From Dipteris shenzhenensis (Eukaryota; Polypodiophyta; Polypodiopsida; Gleicheniales), in the NCBI GenBank assembly GCA_047967505.1, contig CM106540.1: a stretch of DNA of 64,000 bases; one strand, 5' to 3'. Shown one piece after another: positions 30,715 to 41,128 of this stretch (positions are counted from its first letter, which is position 1; the number at the start of each line of letters is the position of its first letter). A model generated the notes under the pieces. It searched no databases and was not told the origin of the DNA. It saw nothing but the letters and a program-made list of their open reading frames with translations. The position numbers and the translations under genes are program-made.

Positions 30715-33700
30715 ACCGCCTCTTGAATGACTTGTAGGTTTGTTTGGGGGAGGTGCATATGGGAGAAGGGTCGGGGATGGTTTGAGTGGTCCCCGGTGTA
30801 AGAGGAGTAGCCAATAGGGGCTGTTTGCAGCTCTGCCCACCCTCCACCTCAACATGGCATTGCCTCACAAAAAGGAGCACTCCCATTGGTACACCTCAAA
30901 TACCTCACTAATCCCTTGAAATTAGGAAACACTAATTGGGGGCCCTTTGGAGACCCCAATTCTCCCTTAATGCATGACAGTCCACGAACCAATGGTTTTT
31001 TGACCGACCCGGAAGGATCCGAACAGTGGGTTGAATGAAGTCCAATGCTGAAGGCACGGACTGCCTCGCTAGACGCCAACATTGACAAACTGCCTCGGTT
31101 CAAATGAACTAGACGAACTGCCTCGCTTATTCCAGTCCCGGCTTGACCACCGAATTCCAGCTTTCTTCGGCCGCTTGCGAAGCTCCCCGACTTGCGAGAT
31201 CCATTGCGATGCCACCAATTCATCCATGCCATTGATTTCCTCCATTGCGACATTAAAGTTTGTCGTCGTCGCACGATCCGCGTCCATTGCTTGTTGCAAA
31301 ATCTTAGTCTAAGTTGTTAATTAATCTTTAGGTTAGTTTAGATCGAGTTAGTTGGGTTAGATTGAGTTAGTAGGTTTAGTTAGGGTTAGGTTAGCAAGTT
31401 AGTTTAGGTTGGGACTAGCTGGATTAGTTTTACTAGGATTAGGTCAAAAACTAACTTGGGTTAGCTTAGAATAACTAAGCATGCTAACGAATAGTGGGTT
31501 GAATGAAGTCCAATGCTGAAGGCACGGACTGCCTCGCTAGACGCCAACATTGACAAACTGCCTCGGTTCAAATGAATCAAATGAACTAGACGAACTGCCT
31601 CGCTTACTCCAGTCCCGGCTTGACCACCGAATTCCAGCTTTCTTCGGCCGCTTGCGAAGCTCCCCGACTTGCGAGATCCATTGCGATGCCACCAATTCAT
31701 CCATGCCATTGATTTTCTCCATTGCGACATCAAAGTTTTTCGCCGTCGCACGATCCGCGTCCATTGCTTGTTGCAAAATCTCAGCCTAAGTTGTTAATTA
31801 ATCTTTAGGTTAGTTTAGATCGAGTTAGTTGGGTTAGATTGAGTTAGTAGGTTTAGTTAGGGTTAGGTTAGCAAGTTAGTTTAGGTTGGGACTAGCTGGA
31901 TTAGTTTTACTAGGGTTAGGTCAAAAACTAACTTGGGTTAGCTTAGAATAACTAAGCATGCTAACTACCCTAGTGGTCCTAGTTGGGTGTCCTTTATAAC
32001 CTAGGAGACTTATGAACCCCCCAATCCCCCACACAATCCTCGCCCCCCCCCCGCCTCTTGAATGACTTGTAGGTTTGTTTGGGGGAGGTGCATATGGGAG
32101 AAGGGTCAAGCATGGGTTGACGGGGGGGGGGGGGGGGAGGGGGGATGGTTTGAGTGGTCCCCGGTATAAGAGGAGTAGCCAATAGGGGCTGTTTGCAGCT
32201 CTGCCCACCCTCCACCTCAACATGGCATTGCCTCACAAAAAGGAGCACTCCCATTGGTACACCTCAAATACCTCACTAATCCCTTGAAATTAGGAAACAC
32301 TAATTGGGGGCCCTTTGGAGATCCCAATTCTCCCCTAATGCATAACAGCCCACGAACCAATGGTTTTTTGACCGACCCGGAAGGATCCGAATAGTGGGTT
32401 GAATGAAGTCCAATGCTGAAGGCACGGACTGCCTCGCTAGACGCCAACATTGACAAACTGCCTCGGTTCAAATGAATCAAATGAACTAGACGAACTGCCT
32501 CGCTTACTCCAGTCCCGGGTTGACCACCGAATTCCAGCTTTCTTCGGCCGCTTGCGAAGCTCCCCGACTTGCGAGATCCATTGCGATGCCACCAATTCAT
32601 CCATGCCATTGATTTTCTCCATTGCGACATCAAAGTTTGTCGCCGTCGCACGATCCGCGTCCATTGCTTGTTGCAAAATCTCAGCCTAAGTTGTTAATTA
32701 ATCTTTAGGTTAGTTTAGATCGAGTTAGTTGGGTTAGATTGAGTTAGTAGGTTTAGTTAGGGTTAGGTTAGCAAGTTAGTTTAGGTTGGGACTAGCTGGA
32801 TTAGTTTTACTAGGGTTAGGTCAAAAACTAACTTGGGTTAGCTTAGAATAACTAAGCATGCTAACTACCCTAGTGGTCCTAGTTGGGTGTCCTTTATAAC
32901 CTAGGAGACTTATGAACCCCCCAATCCCCCACACAATTCTCGCCCCCCAACCCCGCCCCCCCCCCCCGCCTCTTGAATGACTTGTAGGTTTGTTTGGGGG
33001 AGGTGCATATGGGAGAAGGGTCAAGCATGGGTTGACGGGGGGGGGGGGGGAGGGGGGATGGTTTGAGTGGTCCCCGGTATAAGAGGAGTAGCCAATAGGG
33101 GCTGTTTGTAGCTCTGCCCACCCTCCACCTCAACATGGCATTGCCTCACAAAAAGGAGCACTCCCATTGGTACACCTCAAATACCTCACTAATCCCTTGA
33201 AATTAGGAAACACTAATTGGGGGCCCTTTGGAGATCCCAATTCTCCCCTAATGCATAACAGCCCATGAACCAATGGTTTTTTGACCGACCCGGAAGGATC
33301 CGAATAGTGGGTTGAATGAAGTCCAATGCTGAAGGCACGGACTGCCTCGCTAGACGCCAACATTGACAAACTGCCTCGGTTCAAATGAATCAAATGAACT
33401 AGACGAACTGCCTCGCTTACTCCAGTCCCGGCTTGACCACCGAATTCCAGCTTTCTTCGGCCGCTTGCGAAGCTCCCCGACTTGCGAGATCCATTGCGAT
33501 GCCACCAATTCATCCATGCCATTGATTTTCTCCATTGCGACATCAAAGTTTGTCGCCGTCGCACGATCCGCGTCCATTGCTTGTTGCAAAATCTCAGCCT
33601 AAGTTGTTAATTAATCTTTAGGTTAGTTTAGATCGAGTTAGTTGGGTTAGATTGAGTTAGTAGGTTTAGTTAGGGTTAGGTTAGCAAGTTAGTTTAGGTT

Positions 33701-33895
33701 GGGACTAGCTGGATTAGTTTTACTAGGGTTAGGTCAAGAACTAACTTGGGTTAGCTTAGAATAACTAAGCGTGCTAACTACCCTAGTGGTCCTAGTTGGG
33801 TGTCCTTTATAACCTAGGAGACTTATGAACCCCCCAATCCCCCACACAATCCTCGCCCCCCAACCCCTCCCCCCCCCCCCCCCCCCGGCCCACCC
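30715..33895. repeat. Tandem array of about 0.9-kb units with internal partial duplication
   Basis: The block starting cctcttgaatgacttgtagg recurs at about 30720, 32054 and 32970. The block ggttgaatgaagtccaatgc recurs at about 31028, 31498, 32398 and 33312. The unit is about 915 bp; the first unit carries an extra duplicated segment of about 470 bp. Each unit holds a short open frame on each strand (minus: MQQAMDADRATATNFDVAME...), a degenerate TTAGG/GGGTTAG-rich stretch, and long G or C runs (32119, 33037, 33867). The last two full units are almost identical apart from homopolymer length. Confidence 0.93.
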
Positions 33896-34379
33896 TTCCA
33901 CCCCCCTTTTCACGTTCCCAAAAGAAAACAAAAAACAAAATGAGAGAGAAATTTTAAGGCCCCTTTTAAAGTCCTTTTCTAAACCCAATTCAGCCTATGT
34001 GGAACCCATTCATGGCCTCGTCTTCGGGCATTATCTTGAGCCTCTCCATCAATATTTTGAGCAGCCATATTCATCAGATTAGTACCAGAATTTCAGGCCT
34101 TGAAACCATCTTTACCAGCCCCTATAAAGCTGTTTTCAGCCACCTTTTCACCCACCTTCTAGGCGTCTCCATCACAGTTCAAGCGGTGAGATAGGCGAGA
34201 ATTCACAGCCATCCAGCACACGTGCATGCATTTGGCACAGTTGAACAGCAACAAAGCTTTATTACATACGATGGGACAGTCAAATGCCTATGGAGGGCAC
34301 ATGGGGCAACATGCCTCTTGTTTTGGGCAGCTTATGCAGGGTTTTGAGCAGCACGCCTCTAGTTTTGGGAAACTTATGA
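33896..34379 (+). other. Spacer between the tandem array and the PTB fragment
   Basis: No gene is supported. 34230-34380 has several Gln/Gly-rich open stretches in shifting frames that may be the upstream part of the PTB copy. Confidence 0.4.
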
Positions 34380-35063
34380 TGTGGCTTTGAGCAGTATGCA
34401 AAAAGCTTAGGGCAGCTTCAACCTAAGGAAGATTCACAGCCCAATGCAGTCCTTTTGATTGCCATCCACAATTTGTTGTATCCCATTACATTGGATGTGT
34501 TGCATCAACTATTTTCTCCTTCTGGGCTTATTGAGAAGATTGTCCTGCATCAGATTCCAGCTGGTCTCCAAGCTGAAATGTACTTTGCATCATGGGGTCG
34601 TGCATTGCAAGCACGAAACGCCTTGCATGGTCGGGATGTATATGATGGTGTTTGTAGCTTACATATTCAGCTGTTAAAATTGGCAGAAATATCCTTCTAT
34701 GCTAAATGTGGGGATACAAATGCCTTAGAGCAGCCACCTGTTGTTGGAGCTATGATGCCTCGAGGAGTTATGACAAAGGCTAAGCAAGCCTATAAACATA
34801 GGCACCCAACATCTAAGGAGGATGCAGTTATGCCAATGCAGCCCAGCCATACTATTGCTCTTCCTAGTATGCAGCCAAATCATGCTTCAAAGCCATGGAA
34901 GATGCCTCAATATGAAAGACAAATTCTGGTTGTTTCGAGGCAATTACAGCTGCAAATACAAAAGGGTTTTGTGGGGATTGTTGGAGATATCATAGCCAAA
35001 GAGTGTGCTGATGTGATGTGTTGGTGTGTAGTACTAGGAGATCTAGTACTAGTTCATGTGTGA
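34380..35063 (+). pseudogene. Intronless fragment of a polypyrimidine-tract-binding-protein-like RRM gene
   Basis: PTB proteins bind pyrimidine-rich RNA and control splicing. The frame reads QLQPKEDSQPNAVLLIAIHN then LLYPITLDVLHQLFSPSGLI and EKIVLHQIPAGLQAEMYFAS. It continues ALQARNALHGRDVYDGVCSL then HIQLLKLAEI. This is the PTB-type RRM with the YPIT-V/L-DVLHQ-FSP signature, ARNAL-G-R-YDG block and degenerate RNP1. The tail (residues about 80-202) is not recognised and ends at TAG 35063. No other RRM is present. Upstream in-frame stops, and the absence of introns, suggest a retrocopied or transduplicated piece. Confidence 0.8.
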
Positions 35064-35536
35064 GTGCCACGTGTTACTATGGGACTTATCCCATATGAAC
35101 TTGGTGCAAGTGTGTGAGTGTGTAGCCTATAAGGCTTGTACTTCACTTGTAAAAGGGGACAGCTAGGCATAAAGAAGTGTGCAAAGTAGGCTTCATGGAG
35201 ACAAGCAATGGCTATGTGATTGTGGAGATCCTTGATGATGAGCATGCTAGATGGGATCAACGCTTACATGACCCAGGAGGGGCCACAACATCTAGGGCAA
35301 AGAACTATCCTACTTTTCCTTTTGACCCAAGTGGCTTGTATGTTGGAGCATGTTTATTCTACAGCAGAGTTTTGGAGTGTAACCGCCATCACTCGCAATT
35401 TGAGGACAAAATTATATTGAGTGGGGATGGTTGTAATGAAGGCGAAAAATTGGCCAAGTTAGTGGGGGTTAGGATTATTAGTAGTTGGGAGTGCTTGCAA
35501 GGAGTATTGTATAAGTACCCTCCTATCATGTGTAGT

Positions 35537-35539
<3 letters not shown>
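35064..35539 (+). other. Region after the PTB fragment, possible LTR-like sequence
   Basis: No gene is supported. It contains inverted tagtactaggagatctagtac-like words near 35030 and a possible TATA at 35128, but no second LTR copy to prove it. Confidence 0.3.

Positions 35540-35588
<49 letters not shown>
35540..35588. repeat. CT microsatellite
   Basis: About 24 uninterrupted tc dinucleotides followed by a pyrimidine-rich stretch to about 35670. Confidence 0.97.
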
Positions 35589-35589
<1 letters not shown>

Positions 35590-35590
<1 letters not shown>

Positions 35591-37150
35591 TCCTTCTCCC
35601 CCTCATTCTCTCTCCCTTCTGCTCTTCTATTCCCCTTTCTCCAATCTGCTTCTACCCCTTTTCTACAGTGAACAGAATAGGTTGAGGTGTTGATATGCCC
35701 CTGGATTTGTAAGTGTGTAATTCAACTGGTAGAGAAAAGGCTACAGGGTTTATCCATAGCTACAGTTGGAAACTGTGGTGTTGATTGGGATGAGGGCATT
35801 TGACACATGATAACCTCCTCTACTTGTTGTGTAAAGCAATTTCAGGCCATGCTTTCTGCAAACAGGTCGTTTATCTTGGAGCCCAAGCCAAGCTTGCCAC
35901 AAATAGCTCAGGTGCCACTAAATTAGACACAATTGGTCTATATTGGCACTGGAGTGTCCCACTTTTAATACCTTGGGCTATTCACAGCCAGCCCTTGCAA
36001 AAATGGCATTAGCTGTGGAGTCCATCCCGTCAGTTCATCCTCTTGCAGCAATCAGCTAGATCAGCATCTGTTCCTTGCTGCTGTGCAACTAATTGACATG
36101 TCGTGAGCTGATCCCTCAGCCTTTAGGACTGCCAATTGTCAAGCTACGTACTGGATTGTTCAAGCCTGATGCCCATGATCCAAGTTTGTGAGGCTCAAGG
36201 ACAACCAATGCTGCACATCCCATATTGTGAGCATATTGCTGTAGGGCCTCTGCTCAAGGGCTGCCTATTCAATCACGATTTTTCTTTGAGATCATCAGCT
36301 CGGGCTAATTGTCAATGCCAGATCAGATTTGTGTGTCTTCCCAGATTGCCAATGCCAAGCTTTTAATATTGAATTTAGAAGCCTTTTTATATCAGCAACC
36401 TATTGTAGGCTAAAAGCTACAGTAGCACTTCACCAGCCCAAAAGCCAGCCCACAACCAGTGGAGTGATGATCTTCCTATCCCTGTGGGATGATCGCTGCA
36501 CCAAAAGACCTCTTCCCAGGATTTCCCTAGCTTTCGTGATTCATTCTCCAGGCCTCTAGATCAATTATGACAGCTGCAGCCTCTGCTCGGTACACCTTAT
36601 CTTAGGCAGAACGTTTCAGCAAATGAGCACACTGCAAGCATATCACCTTCATATTCTGATGCTTCAACAAGAGACTTGCGCCTATAAATTCCAGGCTCTG
36701 CCTGACTATCAAGTATCACTTGGGCAGTTATCTCTGCCTCTAATTCAGATTTGCCAACAGCCAAGGCACACCTGAGATTTGCCTTATTCTGATAAATATG
36801 ATCATCACATGCCCAGGACGATTCTATATCAGGTTTGCACACCCACGCCCTACTGGGATTATTCCTCAGCCTTGCACAGGTATGTACAGTCTCTAGCCTT
36901 TTCACTGAATCTAAAAGCCAAATCTTTCACCAGATTCTACCTTCTCAAGTTTCTTAGAAAGGTCATATGAGTCTTAAGGCTTGAGACACTGCGCATAGAG
37001 ACAATAGGATAGGATGAACCTGTTCTTCCATGGCACTGATGGCGACATAAGCGTTGCTTTGCTTGCTAAGTGTTTAAAAAAAGAAAAGAATTCTTACCTC
37101 ATTTTTCTTCTCTTTCATTTTCTCTTTTATTTTCTTTGTAGAACTTTGGA
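35590..37150. other. Intron sequence, nothing recognised
   Basis: Short open frames only; none resembles a known domain. Confidence 0.5.
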
Positions 37151-37212
37151 CTTTAGAACAACAAAATTCTGAATTTGTACGATTGGATATATTCTAGTCT
37201 TACAAAGGTATA
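37151..37212. repeat. Dispersed motif, copy B
   Basis: CTTTAGAACAACAAAATTC followed by TGAATTTGTACGATTGGAT and ATATTCTAGTCTTACAAAGG. It shares the longest extent with copy C (44499-44560). Confidence 0.75.
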
Positions 37213-37359
37213 CAAGAATCCAGCATTAAAGTGAGCAAGATCCCAACAACTACCTAGCATCACGTAAGATTCTTGCATAACTGAAGGGTGGCTCGGGTAC
37301 TAGGTACTAATCTTGAGCAATGGTCCCTGACCTGGCAAAACAAACCAACAGCAACAGTC

Positions 37360-37460
37360 GTAAGGTAACTGGACCATAAGGGTTGAGCTGGCAAGCTCAT
37401 CTCGCAGTCATCGGTTCAATCCTTTGAACTATCCCTGAGCTTGAGGCCTAGATTACCAAG
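37360..37460 (+). mobile_element. Possible tRNA-derived SINE head
   Basis: gggttgagctggcaagctc resembles a box A/D-arm region, and ggttcaatcc (37414-37423) matches the box B consensus about 40 bases later. This is the spacing of an internal Pol III promoter. The tail and target duplication were not identified. Confidence 0.3.
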
Positions 37461-39224
37461 GCAGCTAGGTCATGTCATGTCCCATAGCAAATGCCCCTTC
37501 CACCAGCGTACTATTACTTAGGCCAACAGGTCCTATGGTCTTTGGGAACTACTTTGTCTCAAGGCAGCCGTGAATCACCCCTTGGCTTGTATTTATAAGC
37601 CTAGCTCTGCTATCTTGAGCATCCAAATCCTATTTTGGGAGTTATGCATTAAAATAGCCTTATTTCTCTATGAAGCCTCATGTTTCTTAGATTAGCCTTG
37701 CTTTTACTGGATTAGTCAAGGGGATCTAAACCTCATCCATTCTAGCTCCAATCTCAACCTTAGGTTATTACTCATGCCAAGTTGGACTGCACTTTAACCT
37801 ATGATTATCCAACCATAGTAAGAGCTTTGGTTAGTCATGTAACAGGCTGGCTGGAAAATCTTTTATTTTCAACTGAAGGGACTAAATCCTGCCGAATGTC
37901 TGAAGCTATCAGCAAAATCTAATAATGGTAAACATCATTCCCATGTAGTTTTCTGAAGAACCTTATTCTCTAACCATATTGGCTAATACTTGATTTACTC
38001 TCTTTCTTATTTTCAAGCAATGGCTGCACGCTACTGGTGATTGAAGATCCAAGTTTGTCAAAAGTTGCTTTCTGGAATTGGTTAGTGAATCTTGGAGCTC
38101 TCTCTAATATGATGGATTAGGCAATCCGTGCAACTAGAATATACGTGGGAGGATAAGGTGTGAGTTGCAGGGTGCGGTGTCTCTCTAGTAGGAATGAAGT
38201 CGGCCTTCTTGATCAGGAACGAAGTCGGCAGGAATGAATCAGTAAATTATTTCTAGGATGGCATCATGATCAAACCAGATCCAAGGTAAATTATCAACAC
38301 AGTTCATACATAACAAGACTCTCCCACTATCTATGTGAAAATATCAATGGATATAGAGGTCCTAATTCTTCCTCTATCTCCTTTATTTATGTGGCATTCA
38401 AAGCAGTCTGACACATACCTGTGCATAGTACTAGCTGCTGAAATGTACTCTGATGAGCACATAGGTCTTCTCCATCCTGGAATATCTAGCAAGAAGTGTC
38501 ATTACTCTCATAGAATTCTCTGTCAAAGCTTGACTACACAAGGCATACTTCTCCATTTCTCTTGATCAAGCCATATATACTTTATTGTATATCCAAAGTA
38601 GGTGTGGATTGTGGAGTGAGAGTCAGGATTAGCTGAGACCTTAACCCCATGGAGACATGTTGCTAATCACAACCACTCTTGGACAATAAACTATCTTCAC
38701 ACGGATCAATTTTACTTTTTGGAGGACATTCTCAACCACTGTGAAGCTCCAATATAATTGTTATGACTATGGTTGCTAAAGACATGGGCAGATGGACATG
38801 GGCCTGTGCATACTTGCGCTAGGGTGATTTGGGGCTCTATAAATAGGTAGCCTTGCCCTACCAGGAATCCCCGCTGCCATCGTCTATTGATGCCCAACCC
38901 ATTGCATCCTTGGGCTCCGTGGGATTACTGATCCTGAGTCCCACTAGGCTCCCTTAAGACAACTCGTCTTGGGTTGCAGAATAACCATTGGGGCTGGAAT
39001 GTTATTTGTTACTTGGTTAGTTTTCGTGCATGGTTTATGGTTTGAAGTTCGAAAGTTTGCTCCCATGTGAAGATTGCACATGCAGCATACTATGTATTTC
39101 TAATGGCTAATAGGGGAATGTCTTAACTTTTTACTGATTTATATAACTTAAATGTGGATTGTGATATGCATTGCTATAAATTTATCAGAAGTAAACCTGT
39201 AGAGTCTTTTTTGGTTGTTGACAG
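37461..39224. other. End of the giant intron, nothing recognised
   Basis: No gene or clear repeat. It ends with a polypyrimidine-poor but usable acceptor (ggttgttgacag) at 39224. Confidence 0.5.
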
Positions 39225-39365
39225 GGGGGGATGCCAGGAGCTGAAAGGCTACGTGATTGTGAGGCATTGAAAAAGTTACTAAGTGATCAAATTGATGGGA
39301 AGAGACCGCTTGGAGCAATTTGTGCATCTCCAGCTGTAGTCCTTGAAGCCATTGGGCTGTTGAAG
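39225..39365 (+). CDS. DJ-1/PfpI family protein, exon with the nucleophile Cys
   Basis: 47 codons: GGMPGAERLRDCEALKKLLS ... RPLGAICASPAVVLEAIGLL K. AICASP is the nucleophile elbow; its Cys is the redox-sensitive catalytic residue of DJ-1. The exon starts in phase 0 so that LP (end of exon 13838-14038) plus GGMPG rebuilds the family motif, and it ends in phase 0 at AAG|GTCTGT. It is intact, and the conserved oxyanion Gly-Gly pair is present. Confidence 0.94.
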
Positions 39366-39656
39366 GTCTGTTCTTACCTCTGTTTGGAAGCATTATGACT
39401 TATACTCCTGAAACCTGCCTTTCCTTTCCCTCTCACAAAACATCGTGTCACGATATTGGAAAAGTATTTTTTAATTCTGTCGTTAGCTGTGTAAAGAGGC
39501 TTAATGAAGGCTAAATTAGAAAGTCCATAATTTGTCAGCTATACATTAGGGTGTCTTTCATGAAAATGGGTTGATGAAACTGGGGCAGTCTTCTGCCTCT
39601 TAATAGAGTGGAAACATTCCTGGTTTAATGGAGAAGTAAGCTGTGGGCTCATGCAG
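39366..39656 (+). other. DJ-1 intron, 291 bp
   Basis: gtctgt donor and ctcatgcag acceptor, phase 0. In sharp contrast to the upstream intron it has a normal plant size. Confidence 0.88.
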
Positions 39657-39866
39657 GGGAAAAAAGCTACCTGTCATCCTGCGTTTGTTCGAAAGCTTTT
39701 GGATCAGAGTGCAGCTGAGTCACGGGTTGTACTTGATGGTCTTAACATTACAAGTCGAGGTCCTGGAACAGCGATGGAGTTTGCACTCTCTATTATTGAA
39801 AAGTTTTTTGGGGAGGAGAAAGCTGTAACTATTGCAGAGGCCATGGTGTTCCAGTATCCCTTGTAA
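39657..39866 (+). CDS. DJ-1/PfpI family protein, last exon
   Basis: The exon reads GKKATCHPAFVRKLLDQSAA, then ESRVVLDGLNITSRGPGTAM and EFALSIIEKFFGEEKAVTIA, ending EAMVFQYPL and TAA at 39864-39866. The CHP His and the TSRGPGTAMEFAL helix are hallmarks of the family C-terminus, and the length fits the second domain of plant proteins. The stop overlaps a perfect donor (TTG TAA GT contains GTAAGT at 39862), so splicing to a further exon cannot be excluded, but the domain is complete here. With the two upstream exons it encodes 183 residues of one full PfpI domain. Confidence 0.9.
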   Translation, partial: GKKATCHPAFVRKLLDQSAAESRVVLDGLNITSRGPGTAMEFALSIIEKFFGEEKAVTIAEAMVFQYPL

Positions 39867-41128
39867 GTGCTGCGAAGATAACTACGATTTGAGGTAGCTA
39901 GTTCTGGTGGTCAATGCTGGCACGTCATCTGTGTTGCACCTATGTGATCTTGTGTAATTGCTTTTGTGTTGTGGTTTTATTTGCTTAAGGATCACCATCC
40001 AGATGCTCTGTGAAATTGCAGGGCAAGTTGCCCTCATGTATTTTCCCTTACGAAGTCTAGTTTGTTAAGAAAGAGCTGTAGAGCCCTCATCTGATAGTGG
40101 CAATTATAGTCTTTTGGAGTATAATGATGGTATCACGTGTAAAACAGAAGATGTTCTGGATGCTCTTTTATTGTCGCCTTTGTCTTTTCTTGAATGGTAT
40201 AAATTTTATTTTAGAGCATTTTATGGATGTGAGTGCAAATATGGTATATTTTCAGAACATCTAAAACTCAGGCTAGATCATCTGTCTGAAAACATCGCAT
40301 GCTTGCCCTTTTTTCTTTATTCGCAGAATTAGATTTGCATGGGATTTTTAATGTTGAAGATTGCAAATATGATCAGTTTTGAGTGAGTGCAGAAAATTGA
40401 ATCGGTACGTTAGCTGCCATTTATGTGCACTTCATTGATATAAAGCTTTGACACACCACAGTTCTTGTTTGTGGGGTTATCTCATGATCTTACAACACTC
40501 TATTCAGAAGCTTTACTCAGCGTCACTTTGATCTGTCCTTTGCGTCTGCGTTACTTACTGAAACTTTCTTCCATCTTCAATCCTGCTGTTGGAGCTTGTT
40601 GGGTGCTTCACATACAGGACTGGTTGCCCCTTCTTTTGGCTTCTGGTGTCATGTCTTGCTCTTCTGCAGCTCCTACTCATGACTCATGGATTGGTCCTCG
40701 GTCATTATTCTTGAAGTGCAATCCATCTACTTGATTCCAAAGCCATTTCCATTTTTCACGTGGAATGAAACTTATAAATCTGCAAATATGACTGAAAATG
40801 CTATATTTCATTGAATTAAAAAATGGGAAAATTGTGCATTACAAGATGATACTCTTTTTTGTTTGAAAAATTAAGATATTGAGAGTGACTTTTGGCTGCT
40901 TGCCTCCATGATTAAAATTCTGTTGGGAAGAATAACAGATGTCAAAGTCCTGTGGTTACTATGCTTTTCTGTTACTTTCAAGATAATAGGCTACCCAGTG
41001 CGGTGAATTTGTACAAGCCAGCCAAAGAAACTAAGCTAGGACCACCAGGCAAGGGGGTGTTCTTTAGTGCATTTCAGTGCCTTTACTTGATCAGTGTGTC
41101 CAAAAGATGAAAAGTTGTTACAGGATCT
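39867..41128 (+). other. Region downstream of DJ-1, no gene seen
   Basis: The 3' untranslated region and spacer are presumed. No motif was recognised up to the 5'-truncated LINE. Confidence 0.5.

Larger units (their letters stand above)
14039..39224 (+). other. Giant DJ-1 intron, 25,186 bp
   Basis: Bounded by gtcaga at 14039 and ttgacag at 39224, in phase 0 on both sides. It contains a copia element, a MITE, a histone H3 variant, two minus-strand pseudogenes, tandem arrays and a PTB fragment. The exons on both sides are intact, so the gene may still be spliced across it. Confidence 0.85.

Noticed and set aside
29875-30886. Pro/Ser/Leu-rich minus-strand frame over the 60-bp minisatellite as the N-terminus of the 28919-30195 gene
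   Set aside because: The repeated part looks like read-through of the minisatellite; the ATG at 30195 was preferred as the start.
30849-33602. Open frames repeated in the tandem array as genes
   Set aside because: They recur only because the DNA unit recurs, appear on both strands of the same DNA, and show no recognised domain.
35018-35670. Solo LTR after the PTB fragment
   Set aside because: Some LTR-like features, but no second copy, no target duplication and unclear ends.
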